The notes below the pieces were generated by a model. The model ran no database searches, had not been told where the DNA came from, and worked only from the letters and a program-made list of their open reading frames with translations. Positions 35,740 through 49,419 of a stretch of DNA of 64,000 nucleotides are shown in pieces. This DNA comes from Magnolia sinica (taxonomy: Eukaryota > Streptophyta > Magnoliopsida > Magnoliales > Magnoliaceae): the NCBI RefSeq assembly GCF_029962835.1, contig NC_080577.1:29618501-29682500 (forward strand). Reading direction: 5' to 3'. Within the stretch, counting starts at the first letter, position 1; every line of letters begins with the position of its first letter. The position numbers were made by a program, and so were the translations under genes.

Positions 35740-38700
35740 TATCACGCCTCGAACTTGGAAACCGGGCTCACAAAATTTTCGATCGCCGAATCCGGCGCCG
35801 ACAGCCTCCGTAGAACCCCATTCTCAGCTCCCTGCACCCATTTATCAGGTTCCGATCCTGGGATCCTACAAGGAGGATTTTTAATCATCAATCAGATTCG
35901 TAATGAGCATAACCATAAGCATAACCCACGAACAATAACCACAAGAACACCATCACAAAATCCACTATGATCAAAAGCTTTGAGTATAAGGCGTATAAAA
36001 GAGAAATACAAGATAACGAAAGTAACAAAAAGCTCTAGAAGCTCGGCTGAACACTCCAACTGCGGCAAGGATACGGCTATGTCCTGGCGATACCTGCATG
36101 CATCAATCGTGCATAAGCTTATAGACAGCTTAGAGGGTGGCGTAAGTGTGTGCACAATATGAGCGTGCTCAGAATGTAAGGTCAGAGTAATGCAGAATCA
36201 TGCTAATGAGTACATGAATGCAATCAGCCGTACCAAGGCTATGCGGTGCAGGATATGAATGCTATCGGTTATGACCTGACCATGCGATGCGAGATGTAGC
36301 TCAAGCAAGCCAATCCTCATACAACTCATCAAATATCAGTACAGTTCTCATTCTGAATAATCACTGGGGTTTAGTACACTCCAAGCGGCACTGTCGCTCT
36401 CCTAGCCACACAGTCCAAGTGAGAGTAAGAAACCTCACTATCCGCCTGGCCAATAGTCTGCCAATACCTATCCGGTATGTCGATAGCGGACCCATTCAAG
36501 AGCTGGTCAAACTTAGCCTAGTATTGCCCCCTACCCTCGGGCGAGTAAGGCCACACCCCTTTCCAATCGACCACGACACAGTGGGAGACACGGCCTCCTA
36601 GTATTCGGCCCTCGTGCACTCATATATTCACTCGGTCTCGACGTTGGAGTCATCCTCTGGTACCATCGGGTTTAGAAATTTTCACTCAGGGACATCTATG
36701 GCGCCCTGATGCTTAGTAACATATTTTCGGTATCCAATCCAGTCACCCACGATGTGTTTGTGGAGACTTTTGCCCTGATGTCGCTAGGGCATACAATGAT
36801 CACAATCACATAAATGTAAGTGCATGAATCATACCATCAGATATGCAACAATCCTGCGTGTACCGCGCGCTCATGTAAGGCAACTCTGCCTATCAAGGAG
36901 TCCATAAACAATCTACCCGAAGGCATGTGCAATGATCAGTCAATCCTCACATCAGACATACATATGACGCGTGTGATCATGAATCATGGATTTATACTAA
37001 GCATGTTATGTGGTGATGGACTCTGATCAAGACGAAGATAGGCCTAGATGGCCTACACATTACAGGTATGGGCTTATCAAAGGGCCCTAAGGAGAGTGAC
37101 AATGCGGACATTTAACCAACATCATCCTCGCAATGCGGACATCAAACCATCATTGCTCCCAAAGCATAACCCTCTATAAGGGTCAACACATATACCATTG
37201 TGGAATCACACTACAATGGGCCTTATGTACGTCCTATTGGGCCTCGACCCATGGGCCTCTAATACATCAGATGGCCTCATAACATGGGCCTTATATATAT
37301 CTCAGTGGATGGGCCATAACTACATTAAGATGGGCTTAATCATATGGGCCTCATATACGGGCCATATGTACATTGCAATGGGCCATAACCCATGGGCCTT
37401 GCATACATCATAATGGGCCTTATAATATGGGCCTTATACAAATCAAGGTGGGCCTCAACGGATGGCCCACAAACACACCAAGATGGGCCTTATCACATGG
37501 CCCTAAAATAACCTCTAAAATGGTTGGACGGTTTGGATGAAACATATGCATCATGGTAGGTCCCATAGGGATGAAAGGCATAGATAAATCACATACTTCA
37601 TGGTGGAGGTCCACACTGATGAAAGGTGTGGGCACAATTCGTACACAAGTGGGTCCCAAGTAGGATCCACCATAATGTTTATTTCCCACCCAACCTGGGG
37701 CCCACCGAAATGTTTATTTTCCACCCAATCTGTTGATATGGTCAGGCAGGCCTGGGGGCCCACCATAATATTTATTTACACCCAACCTGTTTATAAGGTC
37801 ACGTGGACCTAGGGGCCCACTGTACTATTTATTTGCATCCAATCTGTTCATAAGGTCACGTAGACCTGGGCTCACCGTGATATGTATTTGCCATCCAACG
37901 TATACATGGGGCCCACCGTGATATTTATCTGACATCCAACCTATTTAAAAGGTCACGTGGACCTGGGAAAAACTGGAGCCCACTGGAAATGTTTATTTGC
38001 CACCTAAACTGTTCATAGGGTCACGGTTAGGGGCCCACCGTAATGTGGTTCGCAAATCCAGCCTACCCATTATGTGTGTCCCACTTGGCCGAGGATTCAA
38101 ACCAAGTTTCAGCCACATCCAAATTTAAGGTAGGCCCCACCAAGTGATTTTATATGTTTTAGGCATGTCTTCATGTGATTTTAGATGGTGTGGCCCACTT
38201 GAGTTCCGTATACGGCTGATTTTGGGATTTCCCATAATTTAAAGGGGATGCCTTAAATGCACAATGTTGATGTTCGAAATGTATCATGGTGGGGCCCACA
38301 GCTGGGGCCGTGAGGGCCAGCCCGTCCGCCCCTAGGACGCCGTGCGTCTCTAGAGTGTTAGCGGTAGCAGCGCCTGTTGCTGCCTAATTTTGGTGTTTTT
38401 TTAAAAAAAAACTGTTTTTCCGTGGTTTTTCCAGGGTAAGGCCCACATCAGATTGATCCGACCCAACCATTGGATTCTACGACCCATGATCGACCAAATG
38501 AGACCAATATGCAACATGTTTTTGGCGAATAGGAGGATCAAAGTGGTTTCAATGGTAATACCGCTATTTCCTATGGTATGGCCCGCCAGAAAATGAGATC
38601 AGCTTCATTTTTTGGCTCAACGCCTAAAATAGGCTGAACAATGGGATAAACGGCGTGGATTGTATACATACATCGAGGTGGAGCCCGCATGAGTGGCCCA

Positions 38701-39826
38701 CCATTCCCTTTATTTTGGCTAGCTCGTTAGTACACTCCCATGTCAGTACACGCACTCCATGTTAGCCAACCCCACCATGTCCAGCATCTAAAGACGCTGG
38801 ACGGCATACATAAAATGAACATCATGGTGGGTCCCACATGCACGTGGCCCACCTGTTTGATCCACCTGATGTTTATGTTTTCCTTCCATCCGGGCCCGCT
38901 AATGGGCTGGATATCCAACACATTCATCCGATGGGTCCCACATGAAAAATATGATTCATGGTGGGCCACACTCACCCCTTCTTCATTATCACCATTCAAA
39001 GAGAGAGAGAGAAAGAGAGATAGAGAGACGGTGATAGAGAGGAGAGACCCCGCCACTATGGGCCCTCCATTGATACATCACATACATCGAAATGGGTCTC
39101 ATCAACAAGTGGGCCCTCAAATCATGAAATCAACGGTAGAAACTCAAAGATCACCCACCTCTAGACCTCCTCCTTGCTCCCTTAGCCTTCTATGCTCCTT
39201 GCCTTCACTTTTGATGGTGGTTGATGAGATTTTGATGATGTGGATGAGAGATGAGAGGGTGGGGGAAAGTGGGCCACACTTGTTGTTTGGGAGAAAGAGA
39301 GCTTGGACGTATGGAGTTTGGGTTGCTTGGGAGATTTGAGAAATGAGAGAGAGAGTGAGGTGATGGGAATGATAAGAGGTGATGGAGTGATGGGTTGAGT
39401 GATGGATGAAGTGATGTGAGGGTTGACTTTGGGTAGCTTGTGTAAGAGAGAGGTAAAGATAGGGTATGGGTTGCTTGTACTTGACTTGATGCGTGATGTG
39501 TACTTGATTGATGGGATTGATTGATGATTGATGGGACATGTTGTAAAGATTCCCTCGAGGTTTGCAACGCGCGGTGTTTTTCTCGAAATGAACGCGGGCT
39601 GACATCTTCTAGCTTGGGTATCGGGTCGGTGCGCGAGTCGCGGCGTTGGAACCGTGGCGATGGCGCGGTCGCCAAGGTATAGGTTTCGGTTCGAGCCAAC
39701 TTTGGCATGCAGGTCTCGACTTAGGATCATGCGCAAACGTCGGATATGGGTTGAGGATTGCCAGAATTCGACCGGAAGGACCTCGGAAGCCAACGGAACG
39801 GTACGAACTATGACACGGGTCTTACA
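35740..39826 (-). repeat. Gypsy 5' LTR (right copy)
   Basis: Partner of 26857-30924 and very similar by eye. Open frames of 100-200 codons at 38740-39800 come from low-complexity GA/GATT-rich LTR sequence and appear in both LTRs. Confidence 0.95.
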
Positions 39827-41236
39827 CGCTCTCTAATAGATTGGCCCACTTGTGGGCCCTACAAAATTATAACTTAAAAGAAAATGAGGAAAGAAATTAA
39901 AGGAAAGAAAAGTAATAGAGGAGATCAGGCCATCGGGGTGGACCCCCACCACTATGGGGTCCACCGTACAATCTGTACATGATCGTGTTGGGTCCCACCC
40001 TTATGGGCCCACCAAAAATGGAATAACACAAAAAAGTGAGGGTTTTTATACTCCCATGCACTCCCAACAATAGATGAATGATTGGATCGGCTTGGATCGG
40101 TGATCGAACAATCCACTAAGCTCATCTCCACCCTTAATCTCCTATAATTTCTTTTTCTCTTAACCTCTAGATCTCTTCCTAATCTCTCTAATCTCTTTCT
40201 TTTCTCTCAAATAATCTCTCTAATCTTCCTTTCTTTTCTCTCTCTCTTAATCTCTCCCTAATTCTCTCTAATCTCTTTCTTTCTGTTAATCTCTCTCTAC
40301 TCTTGCTAGCAAAATGCAATAGAAATGAGAGAGGGTTAGGGGATTTGCGGTAGAATTTTTAGGATAGGGAAGGAATTAGAAGAAGATAGAGGAGTAGAAT
40401 GGAGAGAGAAAGAAGGAGAGAATGATAGTTAAGCACGGGCAAGGGACGGGTTGCATGATGGGAGGTATGGGCTTGTTTGACTAATGGGGAGAGAGATATG
40501 AGTGATTGATGATTTAATTGATGGATTGATTGATTGATTAATTGATTGGACAACCTTAAGATTTGTGCAAGTGGGGGTATTACGCGGCCTAACTCGGATT
40601 GTGTCAAAACTGCAACTTCTAATTTATGGGTCGCAATGGGGCGTGCTGCGCGGCGTTGGAATCGTAACGCCCATATGGTCGCTATGGTACAAGTCTCAGA
40701 GTATTGTGCTACTAAAATAGGCTCGCGATCAAAATGTGTCGGCATCGAAAATGAACCATATAGTTAGCCTCACAGGATTATGGGTTTAACATGAATTAAA
40801 CAGAACCTCAACACAGCCAAGAATCTTCTGTAAAACTCTTATTAGGTGGGCCACATGTGATCACCGGTTTAGATCTGACCGTTGGATTATTCAGATCGAG
40901 CGATTTAGTAAACCCCACTATAGTTATGATCATTGCAAATATGTATAGGGCGGGACGCTTGAACCGTGGTTTCTATACACAGTTATTAAGTCGAATATGA
41001 AAACCTATGGTGTGAAAACCCTAAAGGAGAAAAGTTTGAGAGGTAAGTTTCTCTAGCCTCTTTCCTATAAATACATGTCTTGGTCCCCTCACCCACATAT
41101 GAGGAAAAAACCTTCGTCTCATCGAAGGTTCTCCTAAAGGTGTAAGGTACAGAAGACCAAGCGTCACTCGGCTACGACGCGACATCGAAAATATCTTCCC
41201 AATCAAGTACACTTTTAAGATTGAAGCGTTGGATTT
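39827..41236. repeat. Segmental repeat unit 1, right part
   Basis: Matches 52074-53506. It begins with the right CGCTC target duplication. The part 39832-40780 (pyrimidine-rich 'ctctctaatctctttct' tract, (GATT)n and a GCGGCGTTGGAATCG-like word) resembles a diverged version of the LTR start seen at 30300-30830, so the new gypsy probably landed in or beside an old LTR. The part 40784-41236 has 'ctataaatacatg' (about 41067) and may be another LTR fragment. Confidence 0.85.
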
Positions 41237-41304
41237 CACCCCAAAACCGGTCCAAACCAAACCGTGTGCACCCCTAAGCATGCTATCAGTAGAGCTTGGC
41301 ATTG
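41237..41304. other. Spacer between segmental repeat units
   Basis: 68 bp. The minus strand contains 'aggggtgcacacggtttgg', a typical end of a dispersed repeat. It is absent from the left edge of unit 1 and the right edge of unit 2. Confidence 0.6.
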
Positions 41305-41590
41305 GACGACTTGACTCATCTGACTCATTCAAACTCGACTAAACCCGAATCGAATGGGTGAATCGTAGGCTTCGCCCAATCCAAACTCAAACTGAGTCTC
41401 GATCCGAAACCCAACTTGACTTGGGTTCGGGTGTGTATGTGTGTGTGTAACTAATTTCTAACTATCTCTAACCCTACCCACCGCACCCGACCCCGACTCG
41501 ATCCCAAACTCTCCCTCTCCCTCCCTCATCCTCCTCTTCCAAGCCCAGCAACCACCCACCACCACCAATACCCTCTCTCTCTCTCTCTCT
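41305..41590. repeat. Segmental repeat unit 2, left part
   Basis: Matches 23973-24262, then adds a CT run (41575-41590) that is not in unit 1. The solo LTR at 41591 interrupts the unit here. Confidence 0.85.
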
Positions 41591-42089
41591 TGTGAGACCC
41601 GACCCGAATTCGCATGTGTGCATGTATGTGTATGAGTATGCATCTCGTTCATCTTGGTCTCGCGGTCCTACCAGTCGAATCCCAGTGACCCGCGACCCTC
41701 GGATGGTGTTTGCGGTCATCCTTAAGTCCTATCATGTAGACCCGACTCAAATCGAGCCGAAACCTGTGTCATCTTGCCTGCTTCATCGTTGCGATTCCGA
41801 CGCCGTGTCTTGTGTGTCCATCTGATGTATAGATCATAAATTCTGTGTATCTCATTTCTAGCCCTTAATCATAATTATGTGGCCCACTTAAGAGTAGTGC
41901 ATGTAGCCCCACTCCCTTTTTACACAAGTTCCAACACACACCACATACACACTACCTAAACCTCATCTTCTACACCACCCACTACCCACACACTACCCAC
42001 CATATTCCAAACCTATGAGTCTATGAGCATTGTTTATATCACCCTAGCATTATGATGGATTTGCCTATCCTAGGAGAGAGAACTCATGA

Positions 42090-42141
<52 letters not shown>

Positions 42142-45100
42142 CTAGCAATTTCTCTCCTCTCCCTCTCATTCTCTCATTCCCTCCCTCTATTGCCAAAAAT
42201 ATCCCCAAGCTCCCTCCATTTTTCAGCTCCTTTCTTCCTTAATCTCCCACCATCTAACCCTTGAAGCCCCATCTCCACCATTGATCCTTTTCCCTTGGAG
42301 CTAGAGAATCTTAGTGTGAAAGTTTGGTGATCATCCTTGGAGATGGGTCCTCTTCTTTGCTTCTTCTCCCTTTCTTCTCTTTTCTTTCTTTCCCTTGCAT
42401 GCATGAAAGTATGTAGGACCCACCAATCCATAGCGGACGTCCTACATGACTCCTAAGATGAAGGCCATGGGCCTAGATCTTACTCTTTTCTTTTATGGTG
42501 GGCCATTCTCCATGAACCCACCATGATGTACTTCATCTTTATTTTAGCATCTCCTAGGCTATTTAGGCCTTTGCATGCATAGTAGGAAAAGGTGTCCCCA
42601 TCCTTCAGCAACTTTTGTTGATGTATAGTAGCTTGCATGTAACATATGTACATAGTGGATGTCATGGATTGTAGTGTGAAAGGTCCATTAGTGGCGGGAC
42701 ATTCCACCAATGGCCGGATCACTCTCCTTCTCTCTCCCTTTTTCTCCTTTTTCTTCTATTTATTTTTGATGATGTGCGGCCCACTAAGAAGGTCAGCAAC
42801 ATCTCAGATCCATCAGGGAGATGGGACGTCCAAGCCCACCTTGTTGGACATTCAGGCCCACCATGCATGCGTGGGTTGGGTGGCCTCCAAACTTGATTTT
42901 TCATGGAGATTTTAATGCACTAATGGATCTTAAATTTTGCCAACCCATCAAGGTGGACCCCCCTTGATGAATTAGGGCAATAAGCCCTTGGATTAATTTA
43001 TATGGGCTGAAATATGGACAGCATGTGTTGCTGTCTAGATTTCAGGCCCAGTTTGAGCATGGCTTTTGAGTTAATGTTTGGATCTGTTTGTATTCCCTTT
43101 TCTCCAAAATTTCTTTGAGAATTTTGTAGTGCATAGACCCCACTTTGATGTTGAATGGGGTCCATATCATTTCTCCGATGATTGAGACCCATGGGATAGG
43201 CCAAAGTGGGCTAACTATCCAGAAATTTCTGGATAGTTCAGCAACACTGTAAGTTGGAAATGAGCATTTTTACCTGAGTTTTTGGAATAAGTAGGCCACC
43301 CCAGTGGACCTCAGTTACATTCCATGAGTAGGACCACCCTTCCCACTAATTTTTCAGGGGTTTGGACAAGTTTAGGCCCACCCCATGTGGTCTCAAATAT
43401 AGGGACAGTTATAATTCCAACAACATTTCACCCAGGACAGACTGTAATTCTGAATTTAATTAAAATACTTTTGGGTATCCAAAAATTATGAAAATTTATA
43501 AGGAGGTGTCCCACCCTTGGTAGGACCTACCTACCCTGTGCACACCGTGGCAAGGGATGAACCGGCCCACCATGTTGGGACGTCCAGGACAACCAGATAT
43601 TTTAGACAGACTGTTTTCTTTAAATAAATTAAAATACTTATAAGTATCCAAAAATCATGAAATTTTGTGGAGGTGTATCCCACCCATGGAAGTACCATCC
43701 TACAAAATTTTATGGTCAACGGGCCCCTGTACCGTCCGTGGTGCGGCCTGGAGTGGCCCCCCAGGCTGGGACACCTAAGATGGGGCGTCCAGCCTTGGCT
43801 GGCCATTCAGGCCACCTTATGGGCCCACCTTGATGTACTTTATATCCCACCATTCATCCATGTGGGGTCTATAGGGGACTTGATCATCCTCCCCTTCAGT
43901 AGCTTCCTATTAAAGTCCATTGGATGAGTTTCTGGGCCAAATATCCAGGCCCATATAGCTGCCTACACATGGGACACCCGACCCATTAGGCTGCTACTGG
44001 ATGTCCAGTCCAGTAGCATAGCCCATCTGATTTATCTAATAAATTAACTCCCTTCATCTGGTCCCCCCCCGTGACATGTACGGGCCACCAGGAACTAAAA
44101 TAAACATATAATTTAATTAATTTTGAATTTCCAGTAATGCCAGATTGTGGGAGGGTAGGAATTTCAGTAATAGGCCCATGGTTGTTGCCCATAAATGGAT
44201 GTTTTGGGGCAGCATGGTCCACCAAATTTGGAGATATTATTACACATATCTTGCCCTATTTTTAGTTATATTTTGAGCTTAATCAGTACATATTTAAACC
44301 CCATTCCAATTGGTTTTATTGGACTAGTCTTCTTAGTTATTTGTTGATTTTTTCTAGGCTCATTGGACCTTTGGGGCCTATATTATTATGCCATTGTGAT
44401 GGGTTTTATGGGCCAAATACTCAAGTAGTTGGACCCTTACTTGCCCATTTAAAATGAATCCATGCTTGGGCCGAGATGTAAGGCCCAACTTACTTGTTTT
44501 AAATGTAAGGATTACCCATATGTTTGAAATAATGGGCTGCCCATTAGGCCCACCATAATGAGTGGATTCATGACCCTTATAGTTGGGCCCAAACCTTGTT
44601 TAAGGGCCCACCATGTTGCCTATGTATTGGGCTTAGTGTATGACCCACCGGGCCATGGATTGCTAGGGCCTTGGACCTTACTTTATATGCATATAGTTAG
44701 TGAGCTACCTTTTGGGACCCAGTTGAGGTTGGATATCCTCCTTAGTGGCCCTAAGGTAGGCCTATAGGGCCCTTATGAGTGGTTGAAGGCCCACTTAGGA
44801 CCTTGTTAGGACTGTTTCCTCCTTGAGGCTTTATGACTCTCTTAGCTTGTGGGCCACCCCAAAGTATTGGGCCTCCACTAGAGGACTTCTCCTTTCCTTA
44901 GAGTACATGTCTATGTATCTAGACCTTGTTCCTCCTTGGGAAGGTGGAATATATTCTACAGGTAGCACACTTACATCATTGTGACCCATATGCATCATCC
45001 GTGTAAATTAATTACATTGTGTAGTGGTCATAGAGGGATGAAGTTTCTCCCCTTGTGCACATTCAGTGCCTGAAGCTTATGCATGATCTGTATGTATGAC

Positions 45101-46212
45101 TCATGCATTGGCATCGTATTTCATGATGATACCGCCCTTGCTTCGCCAAGGCCTTACCTCCACAGGGATGTTCATGGATGACCATATGTGTGGACACCGA
45201 AAATATTACTTGAGCATACCGGGTGCATAGGATGCCCATGGGTGAAATTCTCAAAACTTTCATGGTACCAAGGATCTGCCCCAACGTCATGACGGAGTGG
45301 AAACTATGAGCGCACGAGGGTCTTATACCGTTAGGTCGCGACTCCCACTGTCGTATAGTCGGTTAGGTAGGGGTGTAGCCTTACTCGCTTGATGTAAGGA
45401 GGCATTGCTAGGCTGAGTCTGACCAGCTCATAAATGGGTTCGCTATCGTCAGGCCTTTCTAGTGATTGGTTGTCCACAGGTGGGTAGTGAGGTCTCTTAC
45501 ACTCGTTTGACTGTGCTGGGTCTGTAAAGCAGCAATCATTTCGCAATGTAATGGACCCCGGTGATTTCCTTATAATTGAAAAAGTACTTGATATGTGGAT
45601 TGGTTATGAGCACTGGCATTATTTTGCATCGCATTCGCATTGGCTGTATAAGCCCCTTCATGCATTGCCTTGGTAAGGCGCCCAGTACTCATTGCATCTT
45701 ATTCATGATAAGCCTTGGTAAGGCTAGTGATATTGTCATGGAGCATGTTTTCCTTCCTGTACCTCCTACTATTCTTCTGTGCACCATTGTCATACATCGT
45801 CACCACCCTCTAAGCTTTTATAAGCTTATGCACGATTGATGTGTGCAGGAGATCCTACGCGGGCGTCGTAGCGGCAGAGCGTAGAGTAGAGTTTGAGGAC
45901 CCTAGTATTGCAGACTTTCATTTCCTTTTTCTATTATCTTATGTATATCCTTTTGGACCTTATGAAAGCTTGTAAAAGTTTAAATTTTTAGTGGATTTTG
46001 TGATGTGTACCTTGTTATTCTCAGATATACTTGCTGTGATCTTGGGTATGCTCGTATTAAAAATGATTATATTATTATGAAAATCCTCCTTGTAAGATCC
46101 CAAGATCGGAACCTGCCTCAGGAGCCGAGAATGGGGTATTATGGAGACTGTTGCGGCCAAAACCGGCTATCAAGTTCTTTGTGAGTCCGATTACCGAGTC
46201 TGAGGCGTGACA
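41591..46212 (+). mobile_element. Solo LTR, gypsy chromovirus family
   Basis: Starts TGTGAGACCCGACCC and ends GAGGCGTGACA with no internal coding region. Its end, read in reverse, is a clear relative of the LTR edges at 26857 and 35740 ('cccattctcggctcc', 'acaaggaggatttt'). The text around 45370-45840 mirrors the same LTR landmarks. Both flanks are CT repeats, so a 5 bp CTCTC/TCTCT duplication is consistent but ambiguous. It probably formed by recombination between two LTRs of a lost element. Frames inside (42052-42264, 43667-43927, 44558-44767) are not genes. Confidence 0.75.
42092..42138. repeat. (CT)n microsatellite
   Basis: About 23 CT units inside the solo LTR. Confidence 0.95.
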
Positions 46213-46335
46213 CTCTCTCTTTCTCCGACTTAGTGCCAACTCGACCCGACTCGATACTTCTGACCGGGTCGGACTTGGTCCAGATCAATCTAAGCCAGAC
46301 CCAAACTCGGATCAAGTTAGGCATGCTAGACTCGG
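46213..46335. other. Residual unit 2 sequence between two solo LTRs
   Basis: 123 bp of ACTCG-rich sequence that belongs to the same host repeat as 41305-41570 and 49425 onward. It ends in the left CTCGG target duplication (46331-46335). Confidence 0.7.
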
Positions 46336-49300
46336 TGTAATGACCCTGGAAATTTTGTGTTAATCTTTCCTTAAGTAGTTGTTTTTTGGGTAATTAGCTA
46401 TATACTCGATTGCTTGTGAAATCTGCATCAATCACTTTAAATTGTATCTGCATGACTCAAAACTTGTAGATTAGTTAGCGTTATGTTACTCTGAAATCTG
46501 GGATCCATCGCTAAATCCAGTTGTTCTGGAGAATTTTTGAAAGTTCTGGATCGGACCTGGACCGCGCGTCGAAAGTCCGATAGCGATGATCTTAGGCTAT
46601 TGCGGTCACCATGTTGGACTTAGTCATCACCTCAAAAATCAAGTCCATGTGATGTTCTGGGTCGATTTGTTTGAGTTCGGAGTGAAAAGTGTGAGAACGG
46701 TTGGAAATTTATTAAGCTTTTATGAAATCTGAGTCGTGTCGCTTGCGCGATGATTTTAAGCAATCTGACCGTTGGATTCTGACCAAATTTCACCCTCTGA
46801 TAAGGGAAGGTGGCCCAGGTCTATCCTTGTGCTTGTGGACCTAATCGAGATTCAGTGACCGTTGAATTGAGTGTGGTCCGCCACGGCTGATCTGAAGATC
46901 TGGTTGGTACAAAAACTCAGCTTGACCTAGATCCATGGTCGGTCCCGACCTTTCGTGGTATTTGGCCCAGCAGAAGTGCTTCGATCGTGAGAGGCTGGTT
47001 TTGGTTATACCCTAAGTATACCTTGGCCCTGGGGTTATTTTCATCAATATTAGGCCTATTTATAATCCTTAAACCCTAGCTCTCTTTTCCATACGAATTT
47101 TCTAACCCTAGCTTAGAAAGAGAAAAGGAAAAGAGAGAGAAAGTGAGAGAGAAGTTGGTGAATCATCTTAGATTCTTTCCGGTTCTTCTTTATCCTTGAA
47201 CCTTCACTTTGAATCGTTATTCTGACGATTCTGAGTTCATCTTTAGGTAAGTTAATCTAACCCTAATCTGTGTTAGAGCTTAGAATAGTCTTGGTGTTGT
47301 TGTATCTCATTTCTATTCCTGTCTTAGGTTATCCTGTCGCCGTTGACGAAGACATATCGTCTGAAATCAGTTCGGTGTTCTTTTCTGGCTTAAGGTGCAG
47401 ACTTTAAGTGTATAGGTTATGGTTTTCAAGGCTTTCAATGCCAGTGAATGGTTTATTCTTGTTATGGATGAGATTTTACATGCCAAATGTTATGTTTATT
47501 TTGCGTTCCTGATATGCATGTGTTATATTGAGATTTGTGTATTCTATGTGTATGTATAAAGTACCGTATGCGTATAAAACATGAACATGTGATTGCCATG
47601 ATTATCTGTTGTGTACTTATGCTACTTGTATGTGCGGCAACTCCTTGGTAAAAGGAATTATCCAAATGTGTGTATTTCAACAAACGTCATATATGTTGTA
47701 CTATATATTCTAAGTGTTTGTAGAAATGTCAGAATGATCTAAAGTGTGATATTTCTACCTAGTATGGGCGTTGAGAAGCGATCCTCAACTCTCCCACTAG
47801 TGTGTATGATTTCCTTCATGTAGTTACATTCCTTGTCGTTTAAATTCAAGCATTACTTATGCTTACATTTATGTTAAGTTGATATTCTTCAAATGCTTGA
47901 GTACTACATGATTTGAGTTGTTGTTCCTTTACTGTTCTACATTCAATACGAATCTCTGTTGTAGTGTTATGTGTGTGGGACTATGCATTAGTCCAGAAAA
48001 TCGGTAATCGGCCTTAAGATCGTGGTTGAGATTGCTTTCGCCAAGTAGGACGTATTAGACGAACCCGAGTCGTATTAGAGTTGTCGGCAGTGGTTTGGCC
48101 ACGCGGAGTGTTTGCGCACTCTATGTTGTTCAACCCAATGTGCGCTCGTGCTAGTCGAGTTTGTCAAGTAACCCGATTGTCCGATGTATGTTCACCATGT
48201 ATGGACGCTACTACTTGAATCTAGGGTACCAAACTTACCAGCGAAATCCTATTAACCATGGTACCTTGATCCGCTAAGACTCATGAGCCGGACATGGTGG
48301 TATGGGACACCGTGGTCGAGCTGTCGGCCTACGCTGGGGTGACGAGCCTCCCCGTAGTGACCAGTGAGCAACCAAACTCGTGAGCCGATTATGGTGGTAT
48401 GGGACACTATATTCGTGCTGTCGGCCTACATTGATTGGTGACGAGCCCTTTGTAGTGACCTCGAGCATACCTGGATACCGCATTGAGGTGACGAGCCTTA
48501 GTGTAGTAACGATGGTATGATAGGCGTGCATTGATTGGTGACGAGCCCTTTGCAACAACCTGAAAACCATATGATCGTATGAGATATCTAGGACTAACGA
48601 CCCTAGAATGGATCACTATTTGGATGGTGATATGAGGAAGGTATCTTAGCTTCTCAATCCTGCTGTATGAAAAGGACTAATAACAACTTGGTAATCATAT
48701 TCATGTATCGCATTTGCATGTGCTTTGTAGACGTGGCGCACTTTGAGGTGGTGTCATGCGTAACATAAGATGAAGACGCTGAGGGTGTACGCGTGAGGGC
48801 ACGCATCATTCTACATACATCCCTTCATTAACAAGAGTACTTAGGTTATGTTTAATTGTTCTGCTTTATCATTACTGCTTGATTGAACTGATAACATGTT
48901 AACCTGTGCTTTATTGTTCCACTGAGTTGATCACTCACTCCCACGTTCTGGGGCGGTGTTAAACACCCACCAGACTCTGTCTTAGCTGATGATGTTACAG
49001 ATGTTGAGGCGACCTCTGAGGCAGAGCGGGAGATAGATGATGATGAGGCTGCTTTCTCTTTTATGCAGTTTTCAGACGGGTTCTAGTGAGCCTCGTTCTG
49101 ATGCGCGGGATGCTGGGATTTCTTTTGAGAAATTAAATGATGTAATCTAATACTTGTAATTTTGATAGTAACACTTGTCAGAACGACCTAGTATGTATAT
49201 GCACTTTAGGGATTTGCACTTGTACACATATATTTCTATAAGTCTTCCACTTGCTTTCTTCACTTATCCCTGAATTATATGTGTGCTTTGGCTTAATCTA

Positions 49301-49419
49301 TTCCATGTTTTATGCACTAATATAGTCAACATACATCCATCATTAAATATGTTGCATAAGTGATGTTTTGGAACTCGGGAGCTGAGTTATGCTCAACCCC
49401 CGAATTTCAGGGCGTTACA
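46336..49419. mobile_element. Solo LTR flanked by a perfect CTCGG duplication
   Basis: 3,084 bp starting TGTAATGACCCTGG and ending CAGGGCGTTACA, flanked by CTCGG at 46331-46335 and 49420-49424. TG..CA ends plus an exact 5 bp duplication are strong evidence for a solo LTR. It holds no protein domains. An internal direct repeat of about 110 bp lies at 48280-48480 ('ggtggtatgggacac', 'gtgacgagcc'). No full-length relative is in the window, and its terminal words differ from the 26857 family, so the lineage is only probably gypsy. Confidence 0.85.

Larger units (their letters stand above)
26857..39826 (-). mobile_element. Ty3/gypsy chromovirus (Tekay/Del-like), 12,970 bp
   Basis: A complete two-LTR element on the minus strand. 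Perfect 5 bp target duplications CGCTC flank it at 26852-26856 and 39827-39831. The LTRs are about 4.07 and 4.09 kb, unusually long, and end TG..TA (TGTAAGACCC to GGCGTGATA) instead of TG..CA. In element order: 5' LTR (35740-39826), a tRNA-Met-like primer site, gag, protease, RT, RNase H, integrase, a chromodomain, a purine tract, 3' LTR (26857-30924). The RT-before-integrase order defines gypsy, and the chromodomain after integrase defines chromoviruses. Stops and a frameshift make it non-autonomous. An unoccupied copy of the target lies at 52074-52078. Confidence 0.95.
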
